DNA of 64,000 bases from Salinispora mooreana (GTDB lineage: Bacteria; Actinomycetota; Actinomycetes; Mycobacteriales; Micromonosporaceae), in NCBI RefSeq assembly GCF_000379065.1, contig NZ_KB900614.1:3876133-3940132 (forward strand). The letters run 5' to 3'. The notes beneath the pieces were generated by a model. That model did not search any database. It was not told the origin of the DNA and saw nothing but the letters and a program-made list of their open reading frames with translations. Below, piece by piece: positions 32,464-41,625 of this stretch. The position numbers were made by a program, and so were the translations under genes. Positions within the stretch are counted from its first letter, which is position 1. Every line of letters begins with the position of its first letter.

Positions 32464-33471
32464 ATGGGCCTCCGACCCAACCTACTGTCCCGCCGAAGCG
32501 CCGGCATCGCGTCAACGTCGCTCGCGCTACTTCTCGGCGCCGTCACGGCCGGCTACGTCCCGGCGCACGCGGCGCCGCTCGCGGACCACGCCGCGGAACA
32601 CGCCGCGGAACACGCCGCGAGCGAGGAGTGCGAGCCGGTCCACGCCGACGCCAAGGCCCGGCCGGGCAGCATCACCGAACACGACCCGAACCACCTGACC
32701 GAAGCCCAGGTGGCAGCACGGGAGAACGAGCTGGCCGAACTGGTGGAGATGCAGGTACGGCGCGAGGGTGCCGCCGCGTTTGCACCCGTGGCCCCCGCGT
32801 CGGTCGCCATCCCGGTGGTGGTGCACGTCATCCAGGAAAACAGCAGCCGGGCCGGCGGCAACATCCCGGACTCCATGATCTACTCGCAGATCGATGTACT
32901 GAACGATTCGTTCAGCGGGGCGACCGGTGGCGCTCCAACGGCCTTCAGCTTCGCACTCCAGTCGATCAACCGGGTCACGAACCCGAGCTGGTACCCGATC
33001 AACTATGGCTCGTCGTCGGAACGGTCGATGAAGAGCTCACTGCGCGTCGGTGGTGCGGAAACCCTCAACATCTACCTCGGTGACCTTTCGAGCGGCCTAC
33101 TCGGCTGGGCGACCTTCCCGAAACGCTCAGTGAACAAGATGGACGGCGTCGTCGTGCTGAACGAGTCGCTGCCGGGTGGCACCGCCACCAACTACAACCT
33201 CGGCGACACCGGCACCCACGAGGTTGGCCACTGGCTGAACCTTTACCACACCTTCCAAGGCGGCTGCAGTAGCTCCGGCGACGAGGTCAGCGACACCCCG
33301 GCCGAAGCCTCCCCGGCCTACCAGTGCCCGACCGGACGAGACACCTGCTCTGCGGCGGGCGTGGACCCGATCCACAACTTCATGGACTACACGTACGACT
33401 CCTGCATGTACGAGTTCACTCCGGGCCAGGCCAGCCGCATGCTGACCGCCTGGAATACGTATCGGGCATAG
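32464..33471 (+). CDS. Secreted zinc metalloprotease, M43 (pappalysin/cytophagalysin) type
   Basis: The product (335 aa) starts with a signal peptide (about residues 1-36, IASTSLALLLGAVTAGYVPA then HAA). A propeptide with His/Ala/Glu repeats (DHAAEHAAEHAA) follows. The catalytic domain contains the extended zinc motif HEVGHWLNLYH (His252, Glu253, His256, His262) and the Met-turn NFMDYTYDSCM. Cys pairs (GGCSSSG, YQCPTG, DTCSAAG, DSCMYE) fit an exported enzyme. The start is chosen for the AGGAGG ribosome site just upstream; the frame open from 32239 lacks a signal. Confidence 0.92.
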   Translation: MGLRPNLLSRRSAGIASTSLALLLGAVTAGYVPAHAAPLADHAAEHAAEHAASEECEPVHADAKARPGSITEHDPNHLTEAQVAARENELAELVEMQVRREGAAAFAPVAPASVAIPVVVHVIQENSSRAGGNIPDSMIYSQIDVLNDSFSGATGGAPTAFSFALQSINRVTNPSWYPINYGSSSERSMKSSLRVGGAETLNIYLGDLSSGLLGWATFPKRSVNKMDGVVVLNESLPGGTATNYNLGDTGTHEVGHWLNLYHTFQGGCSSSGDEVSDTPAEASPAYQCPTGRDTCSAAGVDPIHNFMDYTYDSCMYEFTPGQASRMLTAWNTYRA

Positions 33472-33490
33472 CCCTCGACCGGTGCGGTCT

Positions 33491-33532
33491 GCTGCCGGCT
33501 CTGAAGCTCTGGGGCCGGCAGCGGCTCTTGCG
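33491..33532. terminator. Hairpin between convergent metalloprotease and PNPOx-like genes
   Basis: Perfect 9-bp stem GCTGCCGGC/GCCGGCAGC, 20 bp after the protease stop and 12 bp before the end of the convergent gene. Confidence 0.65.
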
Positions 33533-33543
33533 GCGGCCGACGA

Positions 33544-34080
33544 TCAGGCCGCTGCGCTGCTCTGGTCAATGGTGGGGGTCGGCGAGCCGGCACGTTGAGG
33601 CTGACCGGTGTGGCCCGCCGCGGCCGGACCACCCGGCTCCAGCCACACCTGAACCGCCGGTCTAGCCACGCCAGCGATGTCGTGCTGGGCGACCATCGCG
33701 ACATCGATACTGAACTCGAAGAGCCGCCAGTCGATGTCATAAATCGCGCAGTGCCGGCGCGCCAAGCGGGTCACCCGGGCCGGATCCGTAACCAGTCGAG
33801 CACGACCCGCGAGGTAAGCCTCGTCGTCGCTCTCCTCCGCAGGAAAAGAATGCAGCGCATAACGCCCGTCGCGCTCCAGATCACGCCGCTTGGGCGAGTC
33901 AATCACGAAACAGAAGAGGCCCTCCTCGGTGAGCACCGGGGAGACCGGATGCACGCGAGGACCGCCGTCGGCGCGGACCGTGGCCAGGTAGCCCAGGCCC
34001 GGCCCGTACTGCTGGAGAAGCCGGCGGACCCCGTCGGCGAGACGGGGTACGTCGGCGGCGAACTCGGACCAGGAAGCCAT
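33544..34080 (-). CDS. Pyridoxamine 5'-phosphate oxidase-like flavin-binding protein
   Basis: The product (178 aa) has the split-barrel fold of PNPOx-like proteins: GYLATVRADGGPRVHPVSPV at residues 30-49, LFCFVIDSPKRRDLERDGRY, and ALHSFP. Such proteins bind FMN, F420 or haem; the cofactor cannot be told here. The C-terminal 30 residues are low-complexity. The ATG at 34080 is divergent from dcd with 78 bp between; the longer frame to 34533 lies across dcd. Confidence 0.82.
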   Translation of the reverse strand: MASWSEFAADVPRLADGVRRLLQQYGPGLGYLATVRADGGPRVHPVSPVLTEEGLFCFVIDSPKRRDLERDGRYALHSFPAEESDDEAYLAGRARLVTDPARVTRLARRHCAIYDIDWRLFEFSIDVAMVAQHDIAGVARPAVQVWLEPGGPAAAGHTGQPQRAGSPTPTIDQSSAAA

Positions 34081-34158
34081 ACCCCGCACCCTATCGAACG
34101 TCCGTTCGAATGCCCAGGCGAAATGGGCGCGTGTCGTCCCACTCGCTATGGTGGTCCG

Positions 34159-34737
34159 ATGCTTCTCTCCGATCGTGACCTGGCCGCTGAGATCAAGGCC
34201 GGCACGCTGGCGCTGGAGCCGTTCGATCCCGCGCTGGTCCAGCCCTCCAGCATCGACGTACGGCTGGACAAGCTCTTCCGGGTGTTCAACAACCACCTGT
34301 ACACGCACATCGACCCGTCCCAGCAGCAGGACGACCTGACCTCGGCGGTCGAGGTGCCTGACGGTGAGCCGTTCGTGCTGCACCCCGGCGAGTTCGTGCT
34401 CGCCTCCACCCTCGAGGTGATCTCGCTCGGGGACCAGCTCGCCGGCCGGCTGGAAGGCAAGAGCTCGCTCGGCCGGCTCGGGCTGCTCACCCACTCGACT
34501 GCCGGCTTCATCGACCCGGGCTTCTCCGGCCACGTGACGCTGGAACTCTCCAACGTGGCGAACCTGCCGATCATGCTCTGGCCCGGCATGAAGATCGGTC
34601 AGCTCTGCATCTTCCGCCTCTGCTCACCCGCCGAGCACCCGTACGGATCGGCCGTCTACGGTTCCCGGTACCAGGGGCAGCGGGGCCCCACGCCCAGCCG
34701 CTCCTGGCAGAGTTGGCGCACCTGGCCGACGCGCTGA
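34159..34737 (+). CDS. dcd: dCTP deaminase
   Basis: The product (192 aa) deaminates dCTP to dUTP (or to dUMP in bifunctional forms). The start MLLSDRDLAAEI, the KSSLGRLGLLTHSTAGFIDP catalytic region (the Glu follows within HVTLELSN) and the C-terminal GSRYQGQRGPTPSRS are standard, and the length is that of the family. A strong terminator lies 91 bp after the stop. Confidence 0.95.
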   Translation: MLLSDRDLAAEIKAGTLALEPFDPALVQPSSIDVRLDKLFRVFNNHLYTHIDPSQQQDDLTSAVEVPDGEPFVLHPGEFVLASTLEVISLGDQLAGRLEGKSSLGRLGLLTHSTAGFIDPGFSGHVTLELSNVANLPIMLWPGMKIGQLCIFRLCSPAEHPYGSAVYGSRYQGQRGPTPSRSWQSWRTWPTR

Positions 34738-34828
34738 CGCTGGGCGACACCCCAGCGGCTCACGGGCGAACCGGCGGCCCCCACGGAAGAGCCGGTGGCG
34801 GCACCGCCGGAACCGACAGACGCAGACG

Positions 34829-34868
34829 ACGAGGCCCCCCGGACGGCAAGCCGTCCGGGGGGCCTCGT
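34829..34868. terminator. Very strong terminator between dcd and the NlpC/P60 gene
   Basis: Perfect 18-bp stem: ACGAGGCCCCCCGGACGG (34829-34846) with CCGTCCGGGGGGCCTCGT (34851-34868), loop CAAG. It lies between convergent genes and can stop both. Confidence 0.9.
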
Positions 34869-34880
34869 CCAGTCGCCGGC

Positions 34881-35897
34881 TCAGCCCGGTCGACGGAAGC
34901 CGGCGATACCCGACATGTAGTAGATGTTGGCAACCATGACCGGCTTGCCGGCCCGGGGCGCGTGCACCATCTGGTTGTTGCCCAGGTACAGGCCGACATG
35001 GTGCAGGTTGCTGGGGCTGGAGAAGAAGACAAGGTCACCGGGGCGCGCTTCGGAGTGCGAAACTGCCCGGCCCTCGTTCCACTGGGCACCGGTGTAGTGC
35101 GTCAGGTAGATGCCGGCCGCCTTGTACGCGTACTGCGTCAGCCCGGAGCAGTCGAACGAATTGGGACCGGTGGCACCCCACACGTACGGGTCACCCACCT
35201 GAGCGCAGGCGGTCCGGATGGCGGTCCGGGCAGCTTCGCTGACCACACCGTTGATGGTGGGGCACTGCGAGGTCGACACCGTGGTCACCGGGAGTGAGTC
35301 CTTGAGCCGCTTGATCTCGGCATCGATCTTTTTCTTTCTCGCCGCCAGCTCGCTCTCCTGCTTGTCCTGTGCGGCAATCAGTTCATCGAGCTTCTTTTTT
35401 TGGTCCTCGTACTCTTTGCGGATTGCCAGCACCTCCTCGAGTTGCTTGTGCTCCATAAGGGCAACCCGATTCAGCAGGGCCAACTCCTCGCTGATCTCAT
35501 TCGGATCGTCGCTTACCAGCAGCGCGCCGAGCTCCCGCGAGGGCCCATCGATGTAGTACTGCGAGGCGAGGCCGCCGATCCGTTTCCTCGCGACCTCGCT
35601 CTTCTGCCGAAGCGGAGCGAGCTTCTCCGCCAGCTCCGCCGACTTTTCGCGGTTGGCCTTCAGCTTCGCCCGAACCTTGTTGTACTGCGCGATCGTGGGC
35701 TCCATCTCGCGCCACTGCTCGTCGATCGCGGCCTCGATCTCCTCCACGGTCGGCTCGGCGTACGCGGGGACCGCCAACACACCGATACTGACCGCGACCG
35801 CGGCGACCGCGGCGAGCAGACCGTGAGCGGCCCGACGCAGTCCTTCCGGACGGCGCTGCCGTGCCGAGTCCTGGCGATGAGGGGGCATGGTTGCCAC
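34881..35897 (-). CDS. Secreted NlpC/P60 peptidoglycan endopeptidase with coiled coil
   Basis: The product (338 aa) resembles RipA-type hydrolases: a signal peptide (GLLAAVAAVAVSIGVLAVPA then YAEP), a long coiled coil of about 160 residues rich in Lys and Glu, a hinge, then the NlpC/P60 domain with the catalytic Cys in FDCSGLTQYA and His in SNLHHVGLYLGN. It cleaves peptide stems of peptidoglycan, usually at division sites. I place the start at the GTG (35897), 9 nt after AAAGGAG; the ATG three codons later is 18 nt away. The SD sits in the loop of a GGTTGC/GCAACC stem. Confidence 0.88.
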   Translation of the reverse strand: MATMPPHRQDSARQRRPEGLRRAAHGLLAAVAAVAVSIGVLAVPAYAEPTVEEIEAAIDEQWREMEPTIAQYNKVRAKLKANREKSAELAEKLAPLRQKSEVARKRIGGLASQYYIDGPSRELGALLVSDDPNEISEELALLNRVALMEHKQLEEVLAIRKEYEDQKKKLDELIAAQDKQESELAARKKKIDAEIKRLKDSLPVTTVSTSQCPTINGVVSEAARTAIRTACAQVGDPYVWGATGPNSFDCSGLTQYAYKAAGIYLTHYTGAQWNEGRAVSHSEARPGDLVFFSSPSNLHHVGLYLGNNQMVHAPRAGKPVMVANIYYMSGIAGFRRPG

Positions 35898-36158
35898 CGG
35901 CACCGACTCCTTTTGCAACCCGGACCACGGGGCACCTCGGGACGGGGATACGAGGCAGACGATCCGCCGCGGCCAACGCACAACGATAGAGAGGGCCCGG
36001 TACGGAATCAAGGCAAACGAGCAGCTTTCACTTCTGCGTAGTCACCCGCCCACAAATAGTGCCGGCCCGGCTGAAACATGCGGATCTCCACCGGATTGAC
36101 ATCCACAACCACTACCGTTGGTAGTCGATATTTAATCGGGGCTGAGGGCGAAGCGACC

Positions 36159-36186
36159 GGCGGCGGCACCAACGGGTGCCGCCGCC
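36159..36186 (-). terminator. Terminator of the Fe-S oxidoreductase gene
   Basis: Perfect 12-bp stem GGCGGCGGCACC/GGTGCCGCCGCC with a four-base loop, 20 bp beyond the gene's stop on the minus strand. Confidence 0.8.
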
Positions 36187-36205
36187 GTCCCCGACCCGGG
36201 CAGAA

Positions 36206-38401
36206 TCAGCCTGCGACCTGCGCACTCTCCTGGTCAACCGGCGGCTTTTCGGGGCGCACCGACCGGAGCAGAACGCTCGCCACATCGACCACCTCGACCT
36301 GCTCACCAGCGCCCTTACCGTTCACGCCGTCGTTGAGCATCGTCGAGCAGAACGGGCAGCCGACCGCAACCGTCGCTGCGCCGGTCGACATGGCCTCCTC
36401 AACCCGATCCACGTTGATCCGCTTACCGATTTTCTCCTCCATCCACATGCGGGCGCCACCGGCGCCGCAGCAGAAGGACCGTTCACTGTTCCGCGGCATC
36501 TCGGTGACCTCGCCCTGGACCGCCGTTCCGAGCACCTCACGCGGTGGAGCGAAGACCCGGTTGTGCCGGCCCAGGTAGCAGGGGTCATGGTAGGTGACGC
36601 CGCCGTCGATCGGCTGCACCGGAGTGAGCGTGCCGGTGGCCACCAGGTGGGCCAGCAGTTGGGTGTGATGCACAACCTCGAACTCACCACCGAGTTGCCC
36701 GTACTCGTTGCCCAGGGTGTTGAAGCAGTGCGGACAGGTAGCGACGATCTTGCGGCGGCTCTTCTCCCGGCCGTCGAACGCCTCGTTCAGGGTCTCGACA
36801 TTCTGCTGGGCGAGCATCTGGAAAACGAACTCGTTGCCGATCCGGCGAGCCGGATCGCCGGAGCAGGTCTCCCCCTCACCCAGGATGGCGAAGGAGACGC
36901 CGGCCTCGTGCAGCAGCGTGGCGACCGCCCGAGTGGTCTTCTTGGCCCGGTCCTCGAAGGCGCCGGCGCAGCCAACCCAGAACAGGTACTCGAAGTCGTC
37001 AACCTCGCCGACCCGCGGCACCTCGAAGTCAAGTCCCTTGGTCCAGTCCTCCCGGGTGTTCTGCGGGGCACCCCACGGGTTGCCCTTGTTCTCCAGGTTG
37101 CGCAGCATCACCCCAGCCTCCGAGGGGAAGCTGGACTCGATGAGCATCTGGTAGCGGCGCATGTCGACGATGTGATCAACGTGCTCGATATCGACCGGGC
37201 ACTGCTCGACGCAGGCCCCGCAGGTGGTGCAGGACCAGAGCACGTCCGGGTCGATGACGCCGGACTCCTCGGCGCCACCGATCAACGGCTTCTCCGCCTC
37301 GGCGAGCGCCAGCGCGTCAACGTGGGCGAGCTGCCCGTCGGTGGCCTTCTCGGCACCGGTCAGATCCTTGCCACCACCGGCCAGCAGGTACGGGGCCTTC
37401 GCGTAGGCGTGATCGCGGAGGCTGAGCACCAACAGCTTCGGCGACAGCGGCTTACCGGTGTTCCAGGCCGGGCACTGGGACTGGCAGCGACCGCACTCGG
37501 TGCAGGTGCTGAAGTCCAGCAACCCCTTCCAGGTGAACTGCTCGACCTGGGCGACGCCGAACTGGTCCTTCTCCGGGTCCGCCTCCTCGAAGTCAAGTAG
37601 CTCGCCGTTGCTGCTCATCGGCCGCAGCGCACCGAGCCCAGAGCCCGGTCGGCCCGGGTCGCGCTTGAAGAAGATGTTGGGGAAGGCCAGGAAGCGGTGC
37701 CAGGCGACCCCCATGGTCACGTTCAGCGAAATGACGATCAGCCAGGCCATCGAGATCGCGATCTTGATGACAGCGGCGACGCTGACCCCGGCCTCCCAGT
37801 CCGGTAGCAGGCCGCCGACGGCGTGGCTCAGCGGCGCCGCCCAGACCGGGTACTCGAAGTGATCAGTAGCGACCTTGAAGCCCCGGATGAGAAAGCCCAT
37901 CACCAGGACGCCGAGAATGACGGCCTCGACGAAGTAGCCCTGCCACATGGTTGAGCCCGTGAACCGGGACCTTCCACCGGGCCGGGTCGGTCGGTTACGC
38001 ACCCGAATCGCGATCAACACCAGGATGCTGGCGATACCGAAGATGCCGAGCAGCTCGGTGACGAGACCGTAGACCGCCCAGCTACCGACCAGCGGGAGCC
38101 CGCCGGTGGGGGAGACAACCTCGAAGTACGCCTCGAGCACGAGCAGCGACAGCACGATGAACCCGACCATCACGAACCAGTGCGCGGCACCCACGAGACT
38201 CCAGCGGAGCATCCGAGTGTGACCGGCGGTCTCCGCCAGCATCGTCCTCGTCCGCGTGGCCCGATCGGTGAAGCGGGCTGGATCCGGCTGGCCCAACCGG
38301 ATCACCGCCACCATCTTCATGACTGCCCGCACGGCGAGCCACACCGCCACAGCGGTGATGGCGGCCGCGACGATCGTGGTGACGATCTGGACGCTGCCCA
38401 T
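36206..38401 (-). CDS. Membrane-anchored Fe-S oxidoreductase (heterodisulfide reductase-like)
   Basis: The product (731 aa) has an N-terminal membrane part with about six helices (residues 1-250), then two 4Fe-4S cluster motifs (CTECGRCQSQCP near 310 and CTTCGACVEQCP near 400), and two Cys-rich CCG domains (CPHCFNTLGNEY; YHDPCYLGRHN; FCCGAGGARM). This layout is common in actinobacteria for quinone-linked electron transfer proteins related to GlpC/HdrD. The electron donor is unknown. A good GGGAGGG ribosome site precedes the ATG. It lies alone on the minus strand. Confidence 0.92.
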   Translation of the reverse strand: MGSVQIVTTIVAAAITAVAVWLAVRAVMKMVAVIRLGQPDPARFTDRATRTRTMLAETAGHTRMLRWSLVGAAHWFVMVGFIVLSLLVLEAYFEVVSPTGGLPLVGSWAVYGLVTELLGIFGIASILVLIAIRVRNRPTRPGGRSRFTGSTMWQGYFVEAVILGVLVMGFLIRGFKVATDHFEYPVWAAPLSHAVGGLLPDWEAGVSVAAVIKIAISMAWLIVISLNVTMGVAWHRFLAFPNIFFKRDPGRPGSGLGALRPMSSNGELLDFEEADPEKDQFGVAQVEQFTWKGLLDFSTCTECGRCQSQCPAWNTGKPLSPKLLVLSLRDHAYAKAPYLLAGGGKDLTGAEKATDGQLAHVDALALAEAEKPLIGGAEESGVIDPDVLWSCTTCGACVEQCPVDIEHVDHIVDMRRYQMLIESSFPSEAGVMLRNLENKGNPWGAPQNTREDWTKGLDFEVPRVGEVDDFEYLFWVGCAGAFEDRAKKTTRAVATLLHEAGVSFAILGEGETCSGDPARRIGNEFVFQMLAQQNVETLNEAFDGREKSRRKIVATCPHCFNTLGNEYGQLGGEFEVVHHTQLLAHLVATGTLTPVQPIDGGVTYHDPCYLGRHNRVFAPPREVLGTAVQGEVTEMPRNSERSFCCGAGGARMWMEEKIGKRINVDRVEEAMSTGAATVAVGCPFCSTMLNDGVNGKGAGEQVEVVDVASVLLRSVRPEKPPVDQESAQVAG

Positions 38402-38709
38402 CGAGTCGGCCCTCCCGGTCTACTACTGCCTCGAGCGGCTCGGCGATCGGCACCTGGTCGGGACGCGATCGGCGAAAACTCTTACCACGTCCTCAACCCG
38501 GACCGATCGTTGACACTGCCTCGCCCGGTCGTGCAGTGCAGCCTACGCGCAAGGTTACCCATCGGTAACGTGACGCATATCGCATCCCACACGATGCCGT
38601 CCTGCGCCACACCATAAGGTGCTGCGCGCGGCAGCGCCGGTTGGGGCCGGGTCGACCGGGCTGGCTGGGTTGGCGCGCCGACCGGAGCCGGCGCGGGGTC
38701 AACGCGTGG
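38402..38709. other. Intergenic region between crgA and the Fe-S oxidoreductase gene
   Basis: About 300 bp with the promoter of the Fe-S gene and the end of the crgA transcript. No gene is seen. The GC-rich run at 38636-38700 could form several overlapping hairpins, but no single clean terminator stands out. Confidence 0.4.
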
Positions 38710-38973
38710 TCAACGCCAGCGCGAGAGCAGAATCAGGGAGCCGACCATTGCGCCGAAGCCCACCGCGAGGTTCCAGTAACCCCACGACATGACGGGATAC
38801 GCCTGCTCGGAGAGGTAGTAGACCACCAGCCAGCCGATGCCGGCGACGATGAGCGCGACCGCCGTGGCCGGCAACCAGACCGGGCTAGGCTTACGCGTCG
38901 CCGCCGTCGCCGTCGGACGCACGTCCGTCGGCGGGGTGTACACCTTCTTCTTACGGACCTGAGACTTGGGCAC
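38710..38973 (-). CDS. crgA: Cell division protein CrgA
   Basis: The product (87 aa) is a small two-helix membrane protein that in actinobacteria helps place or hold septal components. The basic N-terminus (PKSQVRKKKVYTPPTDVRP), first helix (PATAVALIVAGIGWLVVYYL) and second helix (NLAVGFGAMVGSLILL) ending in SRWR are typical. The GTG start has a GGAGAG ribosome site 6 nt upstream. Its location next to the pkn/rodA/pbpA cluster is the usual one. Confidence 0.93.
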   Translation of the reverse strand: MPKSQVRKKKVYTPPTDVRPTATAATRKPSPVWLPATAVALIVAGIGWLVVYYLSEQAYPVMSWGYWNLAVGFGAMVGSLILLSRWR

Positions 38974-39159
38974 GACGCTCTCCAGAGGGGGTGACGACCT
39001 CGTCCGGCCTGACAACCGGGCGCGAGGGCGACGGTCCATGGCCAATAATGTTCGACATCTAGCGTAGTCCGGAAGACCCGTTCAGGCCACGAAAGGGTCT
39101 TCTCCAACACCGGAGAGGTCATTGGAGCGGACTGGCAGGCGACGAGGGGAGAGAGCCCC

Positions 39160-39963
39160 GTGGAGTACACATCCGGCGCCGCCTCCTGGCGGAAGGTGCT
39201 CCGGCGGGTCGTCGCCGCCCTCGTCCGGCGCCCGCGGCAGCGCCGCCTCGGCTGGCCGGTCGGCGTACCGTTGATCGCCGCCGCGGCCGGACTGCTCTTC
39301 ACCACCACCGCTACCACCGCCGGGGGCACCACCCTGCGCGAGGACCGGCGCCCCCAGCTCAACCAGCTCATCCAGGACCGCCACGCCGAGGTGGCGGCCA
39401 GCGAGCAGCGGGCGGCGGAGCTCCGCGCGACGGTGGAGGCCCGCACCAGCGCCCTCGCCGGTTCCGACGGGACGATTCAGCGACAGCAGGAGCGGGCAGT
39501 AGCCAGCCAGGAGCCAGCCGGCTTCACCGCCCTCACCGGCGTCGGAGTGACCGTGGAGCTCGACGACGCGCCGCGGCGCAGCGACGGCAGCCTGCCCACG
39601 GGCGCCACCAACGACGACCTGGTGGTGCACCAGGGTGACGTACAGGCCGTGGTGAACGCCCTCTGGGCCGGCGGCGCGGAGGCGATGTCAATCATGGATG
39701 TCCGCGTACTCGCCACCAGCGCGGTACGCTGCGTCGGTAACACCCTACTGCTCCATGGCCGGGTGTATTCCCCTCCGTTCAAGATCGTAGCGATCGGCGA
39801 CCCCGCTACCCTCCAGCGGGCCCTCGCCGAGTCCGAGGGAGTCCGGTTGTTCAGGGACTTGGCGAACATCTACAAGCTGGGCTACAAGGAGGCTGTCTCC
39901 ACCGTGACGGTGCCGGCGTTCGATGGCTCGGCCGCACTCCGCTGGGCGACGGTGCCCGAATGA
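39160..39963 (+). CDS. DUF881-family membrane protein
   Basis: The product (267 aa) has a basic cytoplasmic start, one membrane helix (GVPLIAAAAGLLFTTTATTA), a coiled segment (LNQLIQDRHAEVAASEQRAA), and the DUF881 domain outside (GVGVTVELDDAP, NDDLVVHQGDVQAVVNALWA, GAEAMSIMDVRV, GDPATLQRAL). DUF881 genes usually sit next to division and kinase genes; the function is unknown. The start is GTG. Its end overlaps the sortase gene by 4 nt (ATGA). Confidence 0.88.
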   Translation: MEYTSGAASWRKVLRRVVAALVRRPRQRRLGWPVGVPLIAAAAGLLFTTTATTAGGTTLREDRRPQLNQLIQDRHAEVAASEQRAAELRATVEARTSALAGSDGTIQRQQERAVASQEPAGFTALTGVGVTVELDDAPRRSDGSLPTGATNDDLVVHQGDVQAVVNALWAGGAEAMSIMDVRVLATSAVRCVGNTLLLHGRVYSPPFKIVAIGDPATLQRALAESEGVRLFRDLANIYKLGYKEAVSTVTVPAFDGSAALRWATVPE

Positions 39964-41327
39964 ACAGGGCATCGGAGAGCTGGCAGCCCGAGCAGGACGA
40001 CGACCAGACGGCCTTCCTGCCGGGACTGGAACGCCCCTGGCGGCAGCCCCGGCACGAATCGGAGCAGTCGTCACCCCCGCCGGGGCCCCGGTCCCAGCCG
40101 GACCGGCCGAGCCGGTCGCCGCGGCACCTGGCGAGCCCCGCCCCCACCCCTCCAGCCGGCTCGGCCTTCGACGCTGCGTACCCGCCACCGTCACCGGCAC
40201 CGCTGCCCGGATCCCCACCCCACTCGTCCGGCCCGGCCGCCCCTTCCCCGTCACCAAGCCCGGGCACCCCGCGCCGGCCAGCATGGGACCGCATCCCATC
40301 GGCGGCAGACAACCCCACCGAGCTCATCCCGACGACACCGCTGCGGACCGCGGCCTCGATGCCCGGCGCGGCCCCCGATACCGCCCCGGGGACCGGCTCA
40401 GCCACCGATCCGGCGGCCACTGCACTCATCCCACGGGTGGCCAGCCCCACCCCTGCGGCAGTCGACTCCACCGCCCTCATGGGCGCTGTGCCCCAGCCAC
40501 CGTGCGAGGCGGATGCCACAGCCGAACCCGCCACCGAGGAGCCGGCCCAGCCGCGCCGGGGTGAGCGGGTGATCAAGCTTCGTCCGGAGCAGTCCGCCGA
40601 CGGTTACAAAAGCGTCCACTCGGAGTTGACCCGGCCGACGTTCCGGTCCCGCCTCCGCACCGGCGTCCGCGCCGCCGGAGAGGTGCTCATCACCTTCGGC
40701 ATCGTGGTGCTCCTCTTCGCCGGGTACGAGATCTGGGGGAAGTCGGTGATCGTCAATGCCCACCAGAACGACCTCAGCCAGCAGCTCGCCGAGGCGTGGG
40801 GGCCCCCCGGTGACCCGACTGTGACGCCCTCCACCACGTCCTCGTCCACCCCCGCATCCGCCCCGCCGAAGGTGCAGGGCACCCCGATCGCCGGCCTGTA
40901 CATCCCGCGGCTCGACAAGAACTGGATCGTCGTCGAGGGGGTGACCCAGAAGGACCTCCGGTACGCCCCGGGCCACTATCCGACGAGCGCCCTCCCCGGC
41001 CAGCTCGGCAACTTCTCCATCGCCGGGCACCGGAACCGGGCCACCTTCTGGCGACTTGACGAGCTGGACGACGGCGACGTGATCGTCGCCGAGGATCGGG
41101 ACAACTGGCACATCTACCGCGTCACCCGCAACCACATCGTCACACCGAGCGAGGTGGCGGTGGTGGCGCCGGTTCCCGGCGAACCGGGCACCAAGCCGAC
41201 CGACGCGATGCTCACCCTGACCACCTGCCATCCGAAGTTCGACAACTACGAACGCCTGATCATCCATGCGAAGCTGGACCGGACCCAGGCCAAGTCGGCG
41301 GGTCGCCCAGCGGAACTGGGGGGCTGA
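39960..41327 (+). CDS. Class E sortase with long disordered cytoplasmic region
   Basis: The product (455 aa) is a sortase, a membrane-bound transpeptidase that attaches or processes surface proteins. The first 215 residues are Pro/Ser/Thr-rich and unstructured. One membrane helix follows (VLITFGIVVLLFAGYEIWG). The catalytic domain has His in FSIAGHRNRATFW, Cys in MLTLTTCHPKF, and Arg in YERLIIHAKLDR. It is the second gene of a unit DUF881-sortase-small membrane protein-amidotransferase. The N-terminal extension is long for the family. No LAXTG-type substrate is in the window. Confidence 0.92.
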   Translation: MNRASESWQPEQDDDQTAFLPGLERPWRQPRHESEQSSPPPGPRSQPDRPSRSPRHLASPAPTPPAGSAFDAAYPPPSPAPLPGSPPHSSGPAAPSPSPSPGTPRRPAWDRIPSAADNPTELIPTTPLRTAASMPGAAPDTAPGTGSATDPAATALIPRVASPTPAAVDSTALMGAVPQPPCEADATAEPATEEPAQPRRGERVIKLRPEQSADGYKSVHSELTRPTFRSRLRTGVRAAGEVLITFGIVVLLFAGYEIWGKSVIVNAHQNDLSQQLAEAWGPPGDPTVTPSTTSSSTPASAPPKVQGTPIAGLYIPRLDKNWIVVEGVTQKDLRYAPGHYPTSALPGQLGNFSIAGHRNRATFWRLDELDDGDVIVAEDRDNWHIYRVTRNHIVTPSEVAVVAPVPGEPGTKPTDAMLTLTTCHPKFDNYERLIIHAKLDRTQAKSAGRPAELGG

Positions 41328-41331
41328 GGAG

Positions 41332-41622
41332 ATGTACGCCTGGATCTGGCGGAAGTTGCCGTTCGGGCTCCCCGGCAAGCTGGCCGGCAGTGTCCTGTTG
41401 GTGACGGCCGCGGTCGCTCTGCTCTGGTTCGTGGTCTTCCCCTGGGCTGAGCCGCTGCTCCCCTTCGACGATGTCCAGGTCACGCAGGAAACGGGGGATC
41501 CCGGGCAGCCGGACGTTCCCGGCTATCCGCAGCCCGGCGACGGGCCAGCACCGACCGAGGACGGACACGACCTGCCGTACGACACCGACGAGAACAACCA
41601 GCCCCCCTCTTCGGAAGAGTGA
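41332..41622 (+). CDS. Small membrane protein with acidic extracellular tail
   Basis: The product (96 aa) has one membrane helix (LAGSVLLVTAAVALLWFVVF) after a short basic start and then about 55 residues rich in Asp, Glu, Gly and Pro (GDGPAPTEDGHDLPYDTDEN). The start is directly preceded by GAGGAG. It lies 4 bp after the sortase stop and 3 bp before the next start, so it is part of the operon. The conserved position suggests a partner of the sortase or of the division proteins; this is inference. Confidence 0.82.
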   Translation: MYAWIWRKLPFGLPGKLAGSVLLVTAAVALLWFVVFPWAEPLLPFDDVQVTQETGDPGQPDVPGYPQPGDGPAPTEDGHDLPYDTDENNQPPSSEE

Positions 41623-41625
41623 TCC

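Noticed and set aside
35898..36205. c-di-AMP (ydaO) riboswitch before the NlpC/P60 gene
   Set aside because: Cell-wall hydrolase genes of actinomycetes often have one, but I could not see its conserved core in this leader; a covariance model search would settle it.
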